From positions 53,364,707 through 53,428,706 of the forward strand of contig CM069874.1 of the NCBI GenBank assembly GCA_036172665.1: a stretch of DNA of 64,000 nt, in the 5' to 3' direction. Shown piece by piece: positions 42,451 to 55,322 of the stretch. Positions within the stretch are counted from its first letter, which is position 1. Each line of letters begins with the position of its first letter. The notes beneath the pieces were generated by a model. It had not been told where the DNA came from. It saw only the letters and a list, made by a program, of their open reading frames with translations, and made no database searches. This DNA comes from Prosopocoilus inquinatus. Its lineage: Eukaryota > Arthropoda > Insecta > Coleoptera > Lucanidae. The translations under genes were made by a program, and so were the position numbers.

Positions 42451-43059
42451 ATTATCTCTTATGAACTCATGAGCGTCTAGATTATAAGATTTTTGGGGCA
42501 CACGTTATATAAAAAATTGAGTTCGTAGTTCGGCTATTATGAAGTTTTTATGTGATTTAATTGTTAATTAAGGAACCATAATCTATGTTAAAAATCAAAC
42601 AAGAAAGCTATCATTTTTTTTATATCTTTAAAAATAAAAAAAGTTATTTGGATTTAAAATGTTGGTAAATTTTACATTTTTCAATCGTACCACAAAACAA
42701 CAAGAAACACCGAATTTTTGATTTAACCATTTAAATTAGCATTAAAAGTTAAAACTCAATATTTGGTTCTGGGTTCTTTTCTGTTTCCATTACTTATAAA
42801 GAAACCTGTACAATACCATCGAAAATGGGACACCTATACACACATCTTAGACAAAACAAATAAAAGCAAAATCAAAAGCTTAAGGATGCTCGAGGGATTC
42901 ACCGCAATCAAAAACAAAACGATTTGCAATAAAATTTTTAAAAATAAAAATTTCCGCAATAAATTTAAGTCCATTCACTTTAAAGCTTAGACCACGTGGT
43001 AAGTGTACAATTAACAGCATTTAGAAAAGCCTGAATATTATTAGACGTGAATAACGGAT
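42451..43059. other. Non-coding DNA with a ribozyme-cassette fragment
   Basis: Apart from the fragment at 42888-42942 no feature can be supported. Confidence 0.35.
42888..42942 (+). repeat. 3' fragment of the ribozyme cassette (copy E)
   Basis: ATGCTCGAGGGATTCACCGC, then AATCAAAAAC and GATTTGCAATAAAATTTTT match the part of cassettes A, B and D downstream of the predicted cleavage site. Similarity starts a few bases after that site. Confidence 0.6.
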
Positions 43060-43061
43060 TT

Positions 43062-43262
43062 CTATTGGTACTCCATTATGTTTGTACTCATAATTTCAGA
43101 TTAGAAAAAAACTCAATTACTTGTACTACTCAAGCACTTTGTACTCAATTACTTTTATACTTAAGCGCTGTGAGTAAATTTGTAATCGAGTACATTGTAC
43201 TCATAATTTTTGAGTACTTTTGTAATCAATTACTTTTTATACTCAGTTACTGCCCAACACTG
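43062..43262 (-). mobile_element. One end of a hAT element
   Basis: On the - strand it starts CAGTGTTGGGCAGTAACTGA (43262) and continues with many GAGTAC/AGTAAT words, the usual layout of a hAT end. The other end is not evident. Confidence 0.5.
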
Positions 43263-43314
43263 AATGAATGAATGTGAAATATTTCACTTGAAATGTTTCG
43301 GCTTTACAACACTA

Positions 43315-43550
43315 GTAGTGATGTAAAAATGAAAAATTTCATTAAATGTTTTTCGCCTTCAATGAAATATATTGTAATCTCATTTTTTTAATTGTCATTA
43401 ATTTTTAAAATTTCAAAACAGACATTCTACATTTTATTTCATCATGCTTCGTGCACGGTGAGAGCAGAAATAAGTGATCAAGAACGAATGTGTTTTAGTG
43501 CTTACAAGAGTGAGAAAAATAATTGAAGAGTAGGCGGAGAATCATCAACT
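43315..43550 (+). repeat. Dispersed direct repeat, right copy (left copy 39150-39395)
   Basis: Same ordered words as the left copy. The two copies lie on either side of the LINE at 40107-42450. Confidence 0.55.
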
Positions 43551-44009
43551 CACTTACCGCCGTCAAATAATTCTAACGTATTTCCGACTATTTCTAATAA
43601 ATGAGATCGGAATCACATACTTTGGTATCATCAATAAGACTTGGTTTGCATAGAAAATTATTTTTTCAATGCGTAATCCTTTCCGGAATGATCCGGAAGA
43701 GGGCGTCCTACTGATTTGCAGCAATTCTTCATAAAAGGGCCAACTCACCAAATTTCAAATTGGATTTTTTTGTAAAAAAAAATTGTATTTTGTAATTAAA
43801 AATCCAGATTTGACACTTAATAATAATAATAAATAAATTAAACTCAACCATCCAAAGACTTGTGAAAAAAGCATGATTAAAAGCAGCGAGGTTATTAAAT
43901 AAAAAAAGTAACGTTTTGTTTTTTTTAAATTTTATTTATTGTTTGCTTTTTTTTCAATTTATTTATTGTTTTTTTTTCGAACATAATGCGATCTACTTCT
44001 GTATAGATA

Positions 44010-45515
44010 ATGCAAGCAGTACAACATCTCAAAAATCGAAATCCAATAGGGATAAATAGTATTCCAACTATACTAGTAAAACAAAATATGAATACTCTCA
44101 TCGAACCCCTAACTTACTTATTTAATCTATCCATCAGTCAGGGCATCTTCACGAATGTTTTAAAACTAGCAGTGGTACTTCCAATTCACAAAAAAGGTGA
44201 ACGTGATGAACAAACTAATTACCGGCCGATTTCAATTCTCAATGAAATTTCGAAGATATTCGAGAAAATTGTTCATATCAGAATATGCAGCTACCTGGAA
44301 ACCTATCAATTGTTTTCTGACACTCAACATGGTTTCAAACACGAAAAGTCAACTGCCACCGCCTGTATTGAATTTGTTGAATATGTTTACGAGTCCCTTG
44401 ACAAAAACATGTATGTTGCAGCTTTATGTTTCGACCTCAGTAAAGCGTTCGACACAGTGCAATCTGAATTCCTATTGACCAAATTACTATCTTTGGGTAT
44501 CAGAGGTAACATTAACAATTGGCTGAAATCATACTTGAGTGATCGACTACAAAAAGTAAGCGTGGATGGGTATTCTTCGGAGGAATCGCGAGTGTGTCTC
44601 GGAGTGCCTCAAGGTTCAACACTAGGACCTTTATTATTCTTAGTTTTCTTAAATGATATGACTGTAAACATTAATTGTACCGGAAAGCTCATTACTTTTG
44701 CGGACGATGTCTCGATTGTTGTGTCAGATGTGAACGCGGCTAATCTTGAGAAAATACTCAATGATGTGGCCTCAGAATTCAGTCAATGGTGTTCAAAAAA
44801 TAATTTGATATTAAATAGTGCAAAATCTGTGAGCTTAAATTTCTATAATCGTAAAGTGTCGCCACCGTTATCGGTTACTGTTAACGATAATAACATAGTT
44901 CATGTGGACTCTGTACGTCTCCTTGGTGTTAATATGGATTCCAGACTCAACTGGACAATTCACATAGACAAAGTTTGTAAACAAATGAATAGTGCTTACT
45001 TTGCAATTCTAAAACTAAAACCTTGCCTGGACATAAACTGTCTCATGTAAACTTACTACGGACTAGTGCACTCTGTACTTGCGTATTGCTGTGAATTGTG
45101 GGGTAATTGAAGTCATGCTGAAAGGGTGTTTATCGCACAAAAGCGTATTATAAGATTAATTTTTAATATCGGTCCTCGAGAAACTTGCAAAAATGTGTTT
45201 ATTCATCATGAAATTTTAACTCTCGCCTCTATTTAGATTCATTGTTGCTTACTTTATGCCTTTACCAATAAAAGTTGCTTTGTAACTAACTTTGATGTGC
45301 GTGGGCGTCACACTCATGCTAAATTTTTCAGAGCCACAAAGCACGACAGTACCCATTTCGAAAAATCGCCTGAATATAACGGAAAGAAGTTTTTTAATAA
45401 ATTGCCATCTTACATTCGCGACATTAGTAACTACAGACTGTTTAAAAAAGCAACAAAGCAATTTTTATTGGATAAAGCATTCTATACTGTCAAAGAATTT
45501 TTACATTGTTATTGA
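44010..45515 (+). pseudogene. LINE reverse transcriptase, broken after the RT core
   Basis: 44010-45050 is open: NYRPISILNEISKIFEK, HGFKHEKSTATACIEF, CFDLSKAFDTVQSE, GVPQGSTLGPLLFLVFLND and a catalytic box reading FADDVSI. Stops follow at about 45048 and 45108. The C-terminal part resumes at 45297-45515 in another frame (RGRHTHAKFFRAT, NKLPSYIRDISNY). No endonuclease because of truncation. Confidence 0.85.
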
Positions 45516-45726
45516 TTTAGCCTGTATTTAGCAGTGACATTGTTGCTCTTTACTCAACTTCACTTTTTTCTATATGTTGTATGTCAGTGATCAAGTTTGT
45601 TCTATATTTTTACTTGTTTGCATTTTGACTTATCTCTTGATGTTCTGCATTTTAATGTAATTTATTTTGACGTATCACATCTAATATCTTTAGCTATGTG
45701 AATAAATGATTTGATTTGATTTGATC
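44010..45726 (+). mobile_element. Non-LTR retrotransposon of a second type (CR1/L2-like), truncated
   Basis: 3' end GTGAATAAATGATTTGATTT with a TTTGA-type short repeat (about 45700-45726), unlike the ATT tails of the other LINEs. 5'-truncated near 44000. RT sequence differs clearly from the other two LINEs, so it is a separate lineage. Confidence 0.82.
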
Positions 45727-46339
45727 TTTTCTATCGATTATCGAAAATATCTCGCAGCAGTTTTGAATTATTAATAAATTTACTCGATTCGCTTATTTTC
45801 TGAAACTATTTCTTCTTTTTCGTAAATACTTATTACGAACTCGTAAAAAGTACGATCCTCCTTTATTTTTCTCTTCTTTTGTCGTTGGAGTTATCCATTT
45901 TTTTTCAATTTCCGTTCCGATTTTCAAACTGAATAATTAATAACTTTCCACAGTCTGCAAATCGTTGCAATCGTCTTTTGTTTTTATTGCTTTTGTATTC
46001 TGATTATGATTTGTCTTTCTTTGTGTGCTCTGCTTTTTTTTATAAATTTCGAATTACTCTTATGTTTTGAATTGTTCTTTTCATTTTTTTTCAATATATT
46101 TTTCGTTAGGAATTTCTATTTTACTTTTTCTCGATTTTTCATAAATTAAGCAATTATAATTTCTTTAGAAATTTTATTTTCTCCCGTTTTGACTGTGTTT
46201 CTCGGTTAGGTATCAAAAAGTTTCTCACTTTTTTCTTATTTCTGATTGTGTACTTTTTTCTTTTCTTGTATCTTTTTTCTCGCAAACTATTTCGTTTTAC
46301 TCCTGTTCTCCTTTTTCCTTTCCTTAACCTATCAATTTC
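45727..46339. other. T-rich strand-asymmetric stretch
   Basis: Long runs of TTTT and TTTC on the + strand with few A runs; no coding or repeat structure found. Possibly old LINE-flanking or simple-sequence DNA. Confidence 0.35.
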
Positions 46340-46433
46340 AAGTTTTAAAAATAGAGAGATTCAAAGAAGACTGTCTGTCTGTTTTTGAATCAAAACATGG
46401 ATCACGATTTTGTGAGTAAAAGAAAGCACCTAA
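46340..46433 (-). repeat. Half copy of the MITE at 55323-55547
   Basis: AAAAATAGAGAGATTCAAAG, GATCACGATTTTGTGAG and GAAAGAAAGCACCTA-like words occur inverted relative to 55323-55405. Confidence 0.55.
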
Positions 46434-46572
46434 TAATAAGTCCTTACGTACGCCATATTTAAAAAATGTCATGTAACTGAGATATGTCAACTTAAAATTG
46501 ACGTCTGAATCTGTAGGTCGCTTTAGAGAGCGTTTTCGTAATCAAGAAATGCTAATAAAATCAACAATACAG

Positions 46573-46730
46573 TCTTTTTCTTTTGATTTTCTCCTTTTGT
46601 CAATAATGTTTCCCAATTTGTCCAATCATTTTCAAGTTTCTGAGCCATCAAGTCCTATTTCAAATAAAAGAAGTCATTTGACAAACTGGAAAACATAATT
46701 GACAAAAGGGGAAAATCAAAAGAAAGAGCA
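46573..46730. mobile_element. Small imperfect hairpin element
   Basis: CTTTTGATTTTCTCCTTTTG (46578) is matched, inverted, by CAAAAGGGGAAAATCAAAAG (about 46703), with CAATTTGTC/GACAAACTG inside. Confidence 0.5.
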
Positions 46731-46789
46731 TTTCCGCCAAGGTCTGCTGTTTTATGGAAGTGTAAAATGTATCTTAGTACCTCCAAATG

Positions 46790-46929
46790 AATAGATACTT
46801 TGTAATTGTATTTAGATGTACATACGGATACATTTTTTTAGTAGTATCTGAGATACGTATCCAGATACTCAAAAAGTATTTAGATACGGTATCTAGATAA
46901 TTGCATCTAGATACTTAACAACACTGGAA
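46790..46929 (-). mobile_element. hAT element end with TATCTAGATAC repeats
   Basis: On the - strand begins CAGTGTTGTTAAGTATCTAG and contains many GTATCT/AGATAC words. The flank 46930-46975 reads as an acidic peptide in one frame (EDEDELEIDEED), perhaps the tail of an old transposase. Confidence 0.5.
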
Positions 46930-47076
46930 TCACAAGAGGATGAAGATGAATTGGAAATAGACGAGGAAGATTGAGACGACTTCGATAATGAAGACTGGGA
47001 TATGCTTTTCTGTAAGCTTTGTAAAAACCCTCTCCTGTAAATGTTACAAATGTACAAACTTAATATAAAATACTAA

Positions 47077-47378
47077 TGTAGCGCAGAGTAGTCCTACGCC
47101 CTCTCTGGAAGGGTGAAAGTCAACTAAGAATAGTGACAGAGACACAAACAATTATCATTTTTACTTTTAAGAAAAGAGTTAGTCATTAGAGAACCATTCA
47201 TCGATCAGCTTGCAATCACGGTGCGCGTTTTCGTGAAGTTTTTTTTTTAATTTCATTTTGTCATCAAGAACTTCTTTTTCTTTAAAATTATCTTGTACTT
47301 CGAAATCAGTTAAATTAAAGTAGATTTAAATCAAGTGAGTTATCTTATTTCCGGGAAACTCGAACCCGAACCGTTACA
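47077..47378 (+). mobile_element. Probable solo LTR of a gypsy-type element
   Basis: 302 bp starting TGTAGCGCAGAG and ending CCGAACCGTTACA, flanked by CTAA on both sides (47073-47076, 47379-47382). TG...CA ends plus a 4-bp duplication fit Ty3/gypsy LTRs; no internal region is present. The orientation is inferred from TG at the left and is symmetric in principle. Confidence 0.6.
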
Positions 47379-47382
47379 CTAA

Positions 47383-48331
47383 TAAATAATTAACTGCCGC
47401 AATAAAAACACACTTATTTAATAATATATATTTATTAATAAATTTTGGGAAATTTCGGCTCCATTCACAAAAGCTTCCATTCTCGTGAATATACATATAG
47501 TGATTCTTTAAAATATGATTCTTATACTATATAGATCCTACGATAATTCTCTTGTTTAAAAATAAGTAAATCTTTAACTTAATACTAGAAATACGTGTAT
47601 ATGAATACTCTTTAAAATATGACATATAAATATAATAAAATCTAAACATGACAATAAAATTTTAAGGTAATAATAAAAATGAAAGACTTAGAGGTATGAT
47701 GAGTTCAATTTAAACTTAAAAAGGGGGGTGGAGTGAAGAATGACGAGTGCACATCATTCTCTTACGAATACACCTAAAATGATAAAAACGTGACAAGCTT
47801 AGAACACATTGACGCAATGCGATAGTATTTATTTATGACATCGAGCCCGCCGATAACAAAAATATAAAATCACATTACGTCTGCGCTTTATACATCGACA
47901 TATGAACTATATAATACATGGCAGAACTTTTTAATGTTTCATCTAGACATAGGTACCTAATCTAGTTAGCCATGAAGTGACAAGCGAAATAGATGAAAAA
48001 AAAAAATGGTTGCTTTGACAATGACGAATGTATTAAATATGGCGACTGTTTAACAGCTGATCGCAGCTGAGAGGTAAAACTTAGGTAAAGTAGCGCGGCA
48101 ATCGACGTTTTATTTTTAATAACTTTTTTTTTCATTTCACATATACTTTGGTACCCTTGCACACTAAGAAAACACACGAAATTAATTAAATAAAAAATGA
48201 AATGGTAAAATTAAGAATAAAAGTAAAGTTTCTTAAACGATACCAACAAGTAACCGTAAATTAACTGGCGTGAAACCACTTAACAATATAACACACGATA
48301 ATGACATACGGTTTACAAAATGTTGTGGTAA
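47383..48331. other. AT-rich DNA, nothing recognised
   Basis: Could include an untranslated region of a gene, but no coding exon or clear signal supports that. Confidence 0.3.
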
Positions 48332-48658
48332 AGGCGGGTACAGATCAAGCGCGCTGTCCCGCACTTTGCCGTGCAAAATGTTTGCGAACAGATTTTGCGT
48401 GCGCCACCAAATGCGCGGATATTTGGCCACGTTCGGAAAGGTTGCAAGTTTAGCGCATGAATAGCATAAAATAAAAATAGGACCAAAGCGGGCGTGCACG
48501 AACAATCAAATTTCTTTGACGTACCGATATCGGGCGGATAATGTTTGCGAATGCTTGTTCGTGCTCGTTTGTGATCGGCAACTCGTCCAAATTGGAAGCG
48601 TTCGCAAACGTTTTGTACGGGCACGGCGCGGGTCGGTGCGTTTAATCTGTACCCGCCT
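48332..48658. mobile_element. GC- and CpG-rich TIR element, PIF-like
   Basis: Ends AGGCGGGTACAGAT and its inverse, flanked by TAA (48329-48331, 48659-48661). 327 bp, about half GC in a region that is otherwise some two thirds AT. Internal GTTTGCGAA/TTCGCAAAC words are inverted. Non-coding. Confidence 0.8.
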
Positions 48659-48661
48659 TAA

Positions 48662-50848
48662 AATATATACAATAAATTCTTGTTTGATTTGATCAATTCC
48701 AAGTTCATTAACAATAACAAATTGGCGGATTTACTTTGTTAGAAAGAACACATATACATAATATTCATTCACCTTTTTTTTCCTCGTCAGAACAGAACGT
48801 GTTCTTGTTTCATCAGGTTGCTGATATGAATGTTGATATGCCAGATCTGACATGAAAAATATTATGACAATTTCACACCAGTAATCTGACTATACCGGTA
48901 TAGTATAGTAAGTATAGTATTGATTACTGACCCTATACTGGTTGGTTTCATATAATTGACCAATTTCCTGTCGTTGCCAGTTTTGTTGAATGCTAAAGAT
49001 TTGGAAGCCTCAAGAATATCTAAAAAGATAATAATAGTTTATTTCTATTTGGTGTAATAACATAAGCGCATATTCTCCAACCTACATTTTTTTTCAGGAT
49101 TTTAGTGTGAAAAACGTCATTTCGGTAATTGTCCCAATTTATAAAAGTCGCTAAAAATAGCTCTTTGTTTTTAGCTAGTCCTATTTGTCTTTTCTTTATT
49201 GATCAGTACTTCAAGTAGAATTTGTGCTTAAGATGATATAAACCTCTAAAATCGCGTTGCTGCAGTTTTTTTGCTCTAATAAAATCCTAAATATTGTCTT
49301 CTGTAAATTTCTTATTTCGGCAATGTCAAAGTTAAATCATCCTACCTAGTTTATCCAACACATCGATAATCTCTTTTTGTGTTAGTGAAGCAGAGTACAG
49401 CTGCCTTAAAGTGCTAGAGCAGGTAAAATATTCATATTGTTGTTAGTTGTAGCACAGCATGACGATAAATAGCAATAATTAGATGTGTCCACTTTTAGCT
49501 CGTTCTTTCGGTAACGCACTAAAATGAGTAAAAGAAATAAAACAAGAAAAAATCCTTCCCTCTGATATCTGGTATTACGTTACACGAACATAACTTAAAA
49601 AGTTCGATGAAGGTTTTAGTCAAAAAAGGTGGCCTAGCTTCAAATCTACCGAAAACGTAATTTCGGTAACGATCATTTCGGTAAGAAACTTGCATTACGG
49701 TTGTTTACCCAGCAACAAAATCGCTTTTTTCCATTTCATATAATTTGTTCACAAATTAAAAGACCACTGGCGGTGAAAAATGAAAAATATAATCGGCAAT
49801 AGTGTCCTAGCCAAAAATTTGATAACAAAATTGGCAAGTGTTTGAAATAAACGATACGGTTATACGTTCGAAACAAATCCCTGGTTCTAAATTTAATAAT
49901 TATGATAGATTCATGCTTTTTACCTTATTGTTCGTGAGCAATTTTATAACAGACAAGCTGTAATTAATTGAAATGGCTTATTAAAATGGATATAAATGTA
50001 AATAATCTAATAGTAAAATTGAATTGACAAATTTTTTTGACATGAAACTTCAAATACCTTGCCAACTTAGTATTTTGATAATGTTCTATAGAGGACTTAT
50101 GTTTTATACCAACATAATGCAACAAGTGGTGGTTTCCTAATTTGTGAACAACGTATAGACTAATTTTTTATTAAAATCTTACCAAATTTTCGCAAAGTTT
50201 CTAATTCTAAAAAAATACAAAAATACCGAAAAATAAAAAATAGGTTATATTCAATGAAAACTACTAATTTTTGTAATTTATCCCAGCCAGTAAGATATCC
50301 TTCAAATTTTTAAATTCTATTAGATGTTTTACAGAAATTACAAAGAAGACCTTAAAAGAATTAAAAAAATTCGAAAATGTAAGCCTTTGCCTGAAATTTT
50401 GCAGTAGTCAACAACAAAAAAAAAACTTAACTGAAGAAGGATATATTAATACATACAGATTAATGAATTCTAAAATACTAAAGAAGTAAAAGATACCTTA
50501 CTTGTTAGGTAAATACTTATCAGTTAGCCATGACGTTGCCTCAGTTTCATAAGGTGTTTCATAATTTTTCTGTTTGATTTTTCTCATGTGAAATTACGTT
50601 AAATTAGTATTCGGGAATCACTTGTTTATTTCTTTCTTGAACTTATTTAGCCTAATTTTTTAATACTGGCAAACAAAATTCGAAATAATTTTCAAATTTT
50701 TTATCATTACTTTCTTTGTCAAACTGGACAATTATATGATATCCACCCATACCCACTTGCTGATTTGCTTGTCAGTCTACGTATTATAATGGTCAGAAGG
50801 CATCAAGGCCGCAATTTAAAATTTGTGTGGGAGACATGTATGGTTGTA
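48662..50848. other. AT-rich DNA, no gene or repeat ends recognised
   Basis: Includes a short TATAGTATAG-type run near 48897-48940. No open frame of note. Confidence 0.35.
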
Positions 50849-52415
50849 CGGTAGTGTCGAAAAGTTTTAAGACGAAATGAAATACCCCTGGCCGTACGAA
50901 TATCCGTGCTTTGCAATTAAGAACCTTAACAACATTTAGCCGGCTGACCTGCTTTTATGGTACGGCCGGCGGCAAGCCTAATAAATAAATATTGGTTACG
51001 GTTTCCAGTAATAATAACCGGTATCGTTGGTTCTATGACAATATACATACAATAGAATGATTATCTCTTTCGGTAGTATGTGTTCTGCGTTCCTTTTCAC
51101 AACGAAATTAAACAAAACTTTCCGACACAAGAAATTGTTCAATAGTAAGATAATTAGTTCGCAGCTTCTTATACACAGAGAAAAATCAATAGTAAAAAGT
51201 AACACAAACTGTAGTCAGAATAAAGACAGAAACAAATTGTAACAAATATTGACACAATTGTAGTAAATATTAGCACAATTGTAGTAAATAGTCCGACAAT
51301 TGTGGGAATATTTGCTACAATTTGTTTCCGTCTTCATTCTAACGACAATTTGTGTTACTTTTTACTAATGATTTTTCTCTGTGTACCTACACACTAAATT
51401 GGGATAATACACGAAATTTTCCAGAATACCAACATTTTACAAATGTAATAGGATATAGATGTATAAAATCATTCCTGCGCAAGATAATTAAACAGGATTA
51501 AATATTAGGGACAATATCCTACTTAGTATTAATTTTCATTTTCTTATTAGATGCTTAAATTCCTCAATTTGTATTTAAATTCCCGGTTTCATGAACAGAA
51601 ATTTGCATCACTTTTAAGAATATTCTTTATCATACGTTTTCATGAATTAATTAATATAACAGTAAGGTCCGATTTCATAATAGGATTTTAATTTTAAAGT
51701 TATTTTAACCTAAAAAAAATACATTTGTTTCCCCATTCTTAAATTGACTTAACGCTTTCTTAAAGTCTGATTATGAAAACGGCCATAAGTCCAATTAAAA
51801 ATTAATATGTCATTAAAAATACTTTGTTACTCATTCGATTTATACAGAAAAAAATAGGATAATAAAATAATTTTAGTTTATTTAACTCGTTTTGTTTGAC
51901 TCTGTATAATAGTTTGATTTAAATTAGCGTTGGAAATGTTTAATTGCAACACATGAAACATAAAAAGTATTTTCCTTTTCTGATCACTTCGTTTATTTAT
52001 TATTCAACAACAGTAACACGTTCAAACTTAAATTTAAATTTAAATACATTCCGAACTGACGGCAGTTTAAAACAAAAAAATCTAAATTGAATCATAAAAA
52101 AAGAATATAACACATAAACAAAATTATTTTTAATTAAACTAAAAACAATTAACAAATTAATCATGACTTCACAAAATATAACTATATACCTGAATTAATT
52201 TTTCTCATTACCTGAAATTTCCTTATTCAATGCTTAACAGATTACCTGCTCTCGTGAATGAATTTTATGACCCTGCTCATCCCCTGGTCAAGAGAGGGAG
52301 GAAGAAACGAGGAGGCTCGAATGCAGAAGGTACTAAATTCAGACGGGCTATTTCAATAAGGCTCAAATTCCAACAGATTTACTGCTTTTCGTCTTAAAAC
52401 TTTTCGACAGTAGTG
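50849..52415. mobile_element. 1.6-kb Tc1/mariner-like TIR element, non-coding
   Basis: Inverted ends CGGTAGTGTCGAAAAGTTTT (50849) and, from the right, CACTACTGTCGAAAAGTTTT (52415), both continuing with AAGACGAAA; flanked by TA (50847-50848, 52416-52417). No transposase frame remains. Holds the MITE at 51174-51383. Confidence 0.75.
51174..51383. mobile_element. 210-bp hairpin MITE with TA duplication
   Basis: Ends CACAGAGAAAAATCA and, inverted, CACAGAGAAAAATCA; TA on both sides. ACAATTGT words recur in the middle. Confidence 0.8.
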
Positions 52416-52952
52416 TACCAGCTAATACAGTCAAGGTGGTATCACCGTATATTTCGTTCGTAGTGATACCAACAAAAATGTCACCTTAACTCGCCTACCC
52501 TGACGAGGAAACCGAATGAATTCATTATTATGATGTAGCTTTCCTCAACCAACTGATTCCTTCCCATTTCATCGTTTGTTTATATTTTCATTTGAACTTA
52601 ACTCGTAGTTAATTGTACTTTTTCGGTTTTGAGATCCGAGATGGTTGTCTTGCAACAAAAGTCGTCTGATTATGAAACGGTAGCTGGAAAGATGATGCCC
52701 GAGATGCGTGTAAAATGGCAGTTAAAAGGCAGTAAATTTCCACACGTTAAATTGCCGTTTTCGAAAATACAGTTCAATGTCACAATTTAATTGCTTCGGG
52801 ACTTCCCCAAACAGTTACTCTTCGTAATAATTTTCAATTATAGATAGATGAAAATTTTAATTGAGTACAAAAATTAAAAAAATACCCTTATATTTAAAAA
52901 GTGAAAGTACGTTCTGCGTATGCGGCGGTCTCGCTTATTCTTAAGTTATAAG

Positions 52953-53146
52953 CAGGGATAAGAAATCGGCCCTCTTGTATCGCGATCAGTACGAAAATTT
53001 AGTATTCGGGCCGTATTAATCCCGTCTAGAGTAATTTCTGCCACCCCTTCCCTTCGCACTCAATAACATTTTAAACGCATCGGAGCCGCGGAAGAACATT
53101 CGGTGTAAAAACTGTCCAACACTAAGTGGGCCGAATCTTTTCCCTG
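52953..53146. mobile_element. hAT-type MITE, copy 2 (copy 1 at 13503)
   Basis: Perfect 8-bp flanks GTTATAAG (52945-52952, 53147-53154). Ends CAGGGATAAGA and, inverted, CAGGGAAAAGATT. Internal sequence parallels copy 1 (for example GACGAAAATTTAGTACTCGG there against GTACGAAAATTTAGTATTCG). Confidence 0.85.
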
Positions 53147-53154
53147 GTTATAAG

Positions 53155-54031
53155 TTACAAGCGTACAAATGCGTAATACAGAGTTGTTATAAATGATTCA
53201 TAAGCGTTGAAATTTCCTCGTTTTTCCTGCTGTGAAATAACCACCTACATTTCTGACTACTGCTATTTGGTAATTTACCATTTGATGTAGTTAGTTTGCT
53301 ACGAAAAAGCTTGAATATTTATCCTGCTTGTCTTGAAAACTAATTGTCCTGGGGAGCAACGCATTTCGGTATGTGAGAAATCAGTTACTTTGTGGTTTAT
53401 TTTTCAGAGGTCACTGAAAATAAATCATTTATAACAACTAAAATCAAAATTTTTATATTTAAACAGCGCCAGTCAAGAATATTTTGAAATGGCTAACCTG
53501 TTACCGCGTTCGTAAATTAGGAGAGTAAATAAAACATTTCATATAAAAGAATTATTCGTTGATTACTTACTTGCGAGACAAGTTTACATTGTGCAAGCGG
53601 TCTTACTTGCAACCAAATTTTTCTTCAGAGATGCTAAAAGTCTATTATCTTTTTTTACAAAGTAATCAAGAATGACTGAAAAGAAAGAAAATATTTTTTG
53701 GATAATTTGGCACAAAAAAAGGATGTGTTGTTGCATTTCGATAAACCAAACCGTTTTGGGTAACTGAGGTTTGAGAGTTACGTGCATCTCTTATGTAAAG
53801 TTGTAGTCAATGAATTCTTAAGTCTAGAAATGGCATGTAATGGTAAAACAGAGAAGTCAGCATAACCTGTAGATTTGTTACATTTTCCACATTACCATCG
53901 GCGTACCATTCACAGCGTACGATACAAAAGGGTAAGAAATTTGTCACAGTAGTAAAGGATGTAATTCTAGAGGGGGGCAAATTAATATTAATACATATAA
54001 AATATAAATTATTTAAATATTGTTGTTAATG
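53155..54031. other. AT-rich DNA, nothing recognised
   Basis: Only small open frames without recognisable domains. Confidence 0.35.
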
Positions 54032-54545
54032 GGGTCTATTCTGTAACATTGATATGGACTTGAAACGTAACAATTATTGATATGGGAGGTGACCTTGCAA
54101 AGTCACTTGCTAAGCATATCAATTAATTGAAGAGGCCGTGCTGTCTAGCAAATTGAAATGCTGTCACAAAAATAATAACTGTTTTTACGTACGCAGTAAT
54201 ATCATTTTCCGGGCATCCATGCATTTTAAAACCATCTGCCAAGAAATACAACGCTGGGTGGGACATGCGTAAGCATGCAGGATTAAAAAATAAAAATTTG
54301 TCTGTCGGGTTGTCGTCAAGTGAAGGTTAGAAGAAGTGTGATTTTAGCATGGATTTGGAAGGTCAAATTGTTATTCATTTTTCTATTTCACGTACAAATA
54401 AATCACGATAACCTTAAAATTGGCAACGCATGCGCAATCCATAAGTTGTGCATCTCTTCAATTCGCGTTCAAGTTCTTTTCAATTATTGAAGATCTTGAA
54501 GACGCATAGCAATTGATATGCTTATCAATGTTACAGAATAGGCCC
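54032..54545. mobile_element. 514-bp TIR element
   Basis: Ends GGGTCTATTCTGTAACATTG and, inverted, GGGCCTATTCTGTAACATTG. No coding capacity; the target duplication is unclear. Confidence 0.65.
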
Positions 54546-55322
54546 GAATGTTAACACTCGTATATTTCGAAATTTAACAATTAATAGACCAAGAAAAGAC
54601 GCCCACTTAAACGACACGAATGTACTTATAACGGTGTACTAAAAAGCGATATTAAAAGTCATCTCAATTTTGATTAGTTTATATATTTACATTTCTCTAA
54701 ATTGCCATTTAGTTCATGAGACTTGCCGCTAGAGGCGCAAGTTCTGAACAGATCGTTGCCAGATGCAAAATTTCCCTTTCCAGCGATAAATTATACTGCT
54801 TTCTATAAGTAAGAATTCCCAGATCTAAACAAAAGTTCCTAAACTTGGCAACGCGGGTGTACCTCTGGCAGTGTGCATATTAGGCGCAAATTTCAAACTG
54901 CAGACAGGGTTCAACTAGCCTTAAGTTCGGTAACATAGTTCCTCTAATAAATAGTACCACAAATAGCATAGGAATTAATCGGGAAACAAGTGATCACATT
55001 AATTTTCAGTCAAAACTAATAGCTAATATCCAAAATTAACAATTATTTTATTTCATCAACTCAGCTGTACGCAAATGTTTCCATGATATGCTTCTGGACC
55101 AATCAAAAGCTGTGTCCGATCAAAACAAAGTGCTACGTCAGGGTTGCCCACTTTGATTATATACATACAGTGCTTTTATTTTATTATGCAATATATCCCT
55201 ATGTTGCATTTTAAGATAAATCATGTAAAAGCATTGGAAATCTAGGCAACCAACATAACACTCGTGGTTGTTTACTCCGTGTTTATTCTCGATCTATCAT
55301 GTTGACTATTTCAGGTGACACA
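54546..55322. other. Non-coding DNA, nothing recognised
   Basis: No open frame or terminal repeat that I can support. Confidence 0.35.

Noticed and set aside
46930..47040. Acidic peptide (EDEDELEIDEED) as the end of a host gene
   Set aside because: Only a few dozen codons are open and it abuts a hAT end, so it is more likely old transposon debris.
48313..48624. 103-residue open frame in the GC-rich element
   Set aside because: It arises from the high GC content of a TIR element; the peptide has no recognisable domain.
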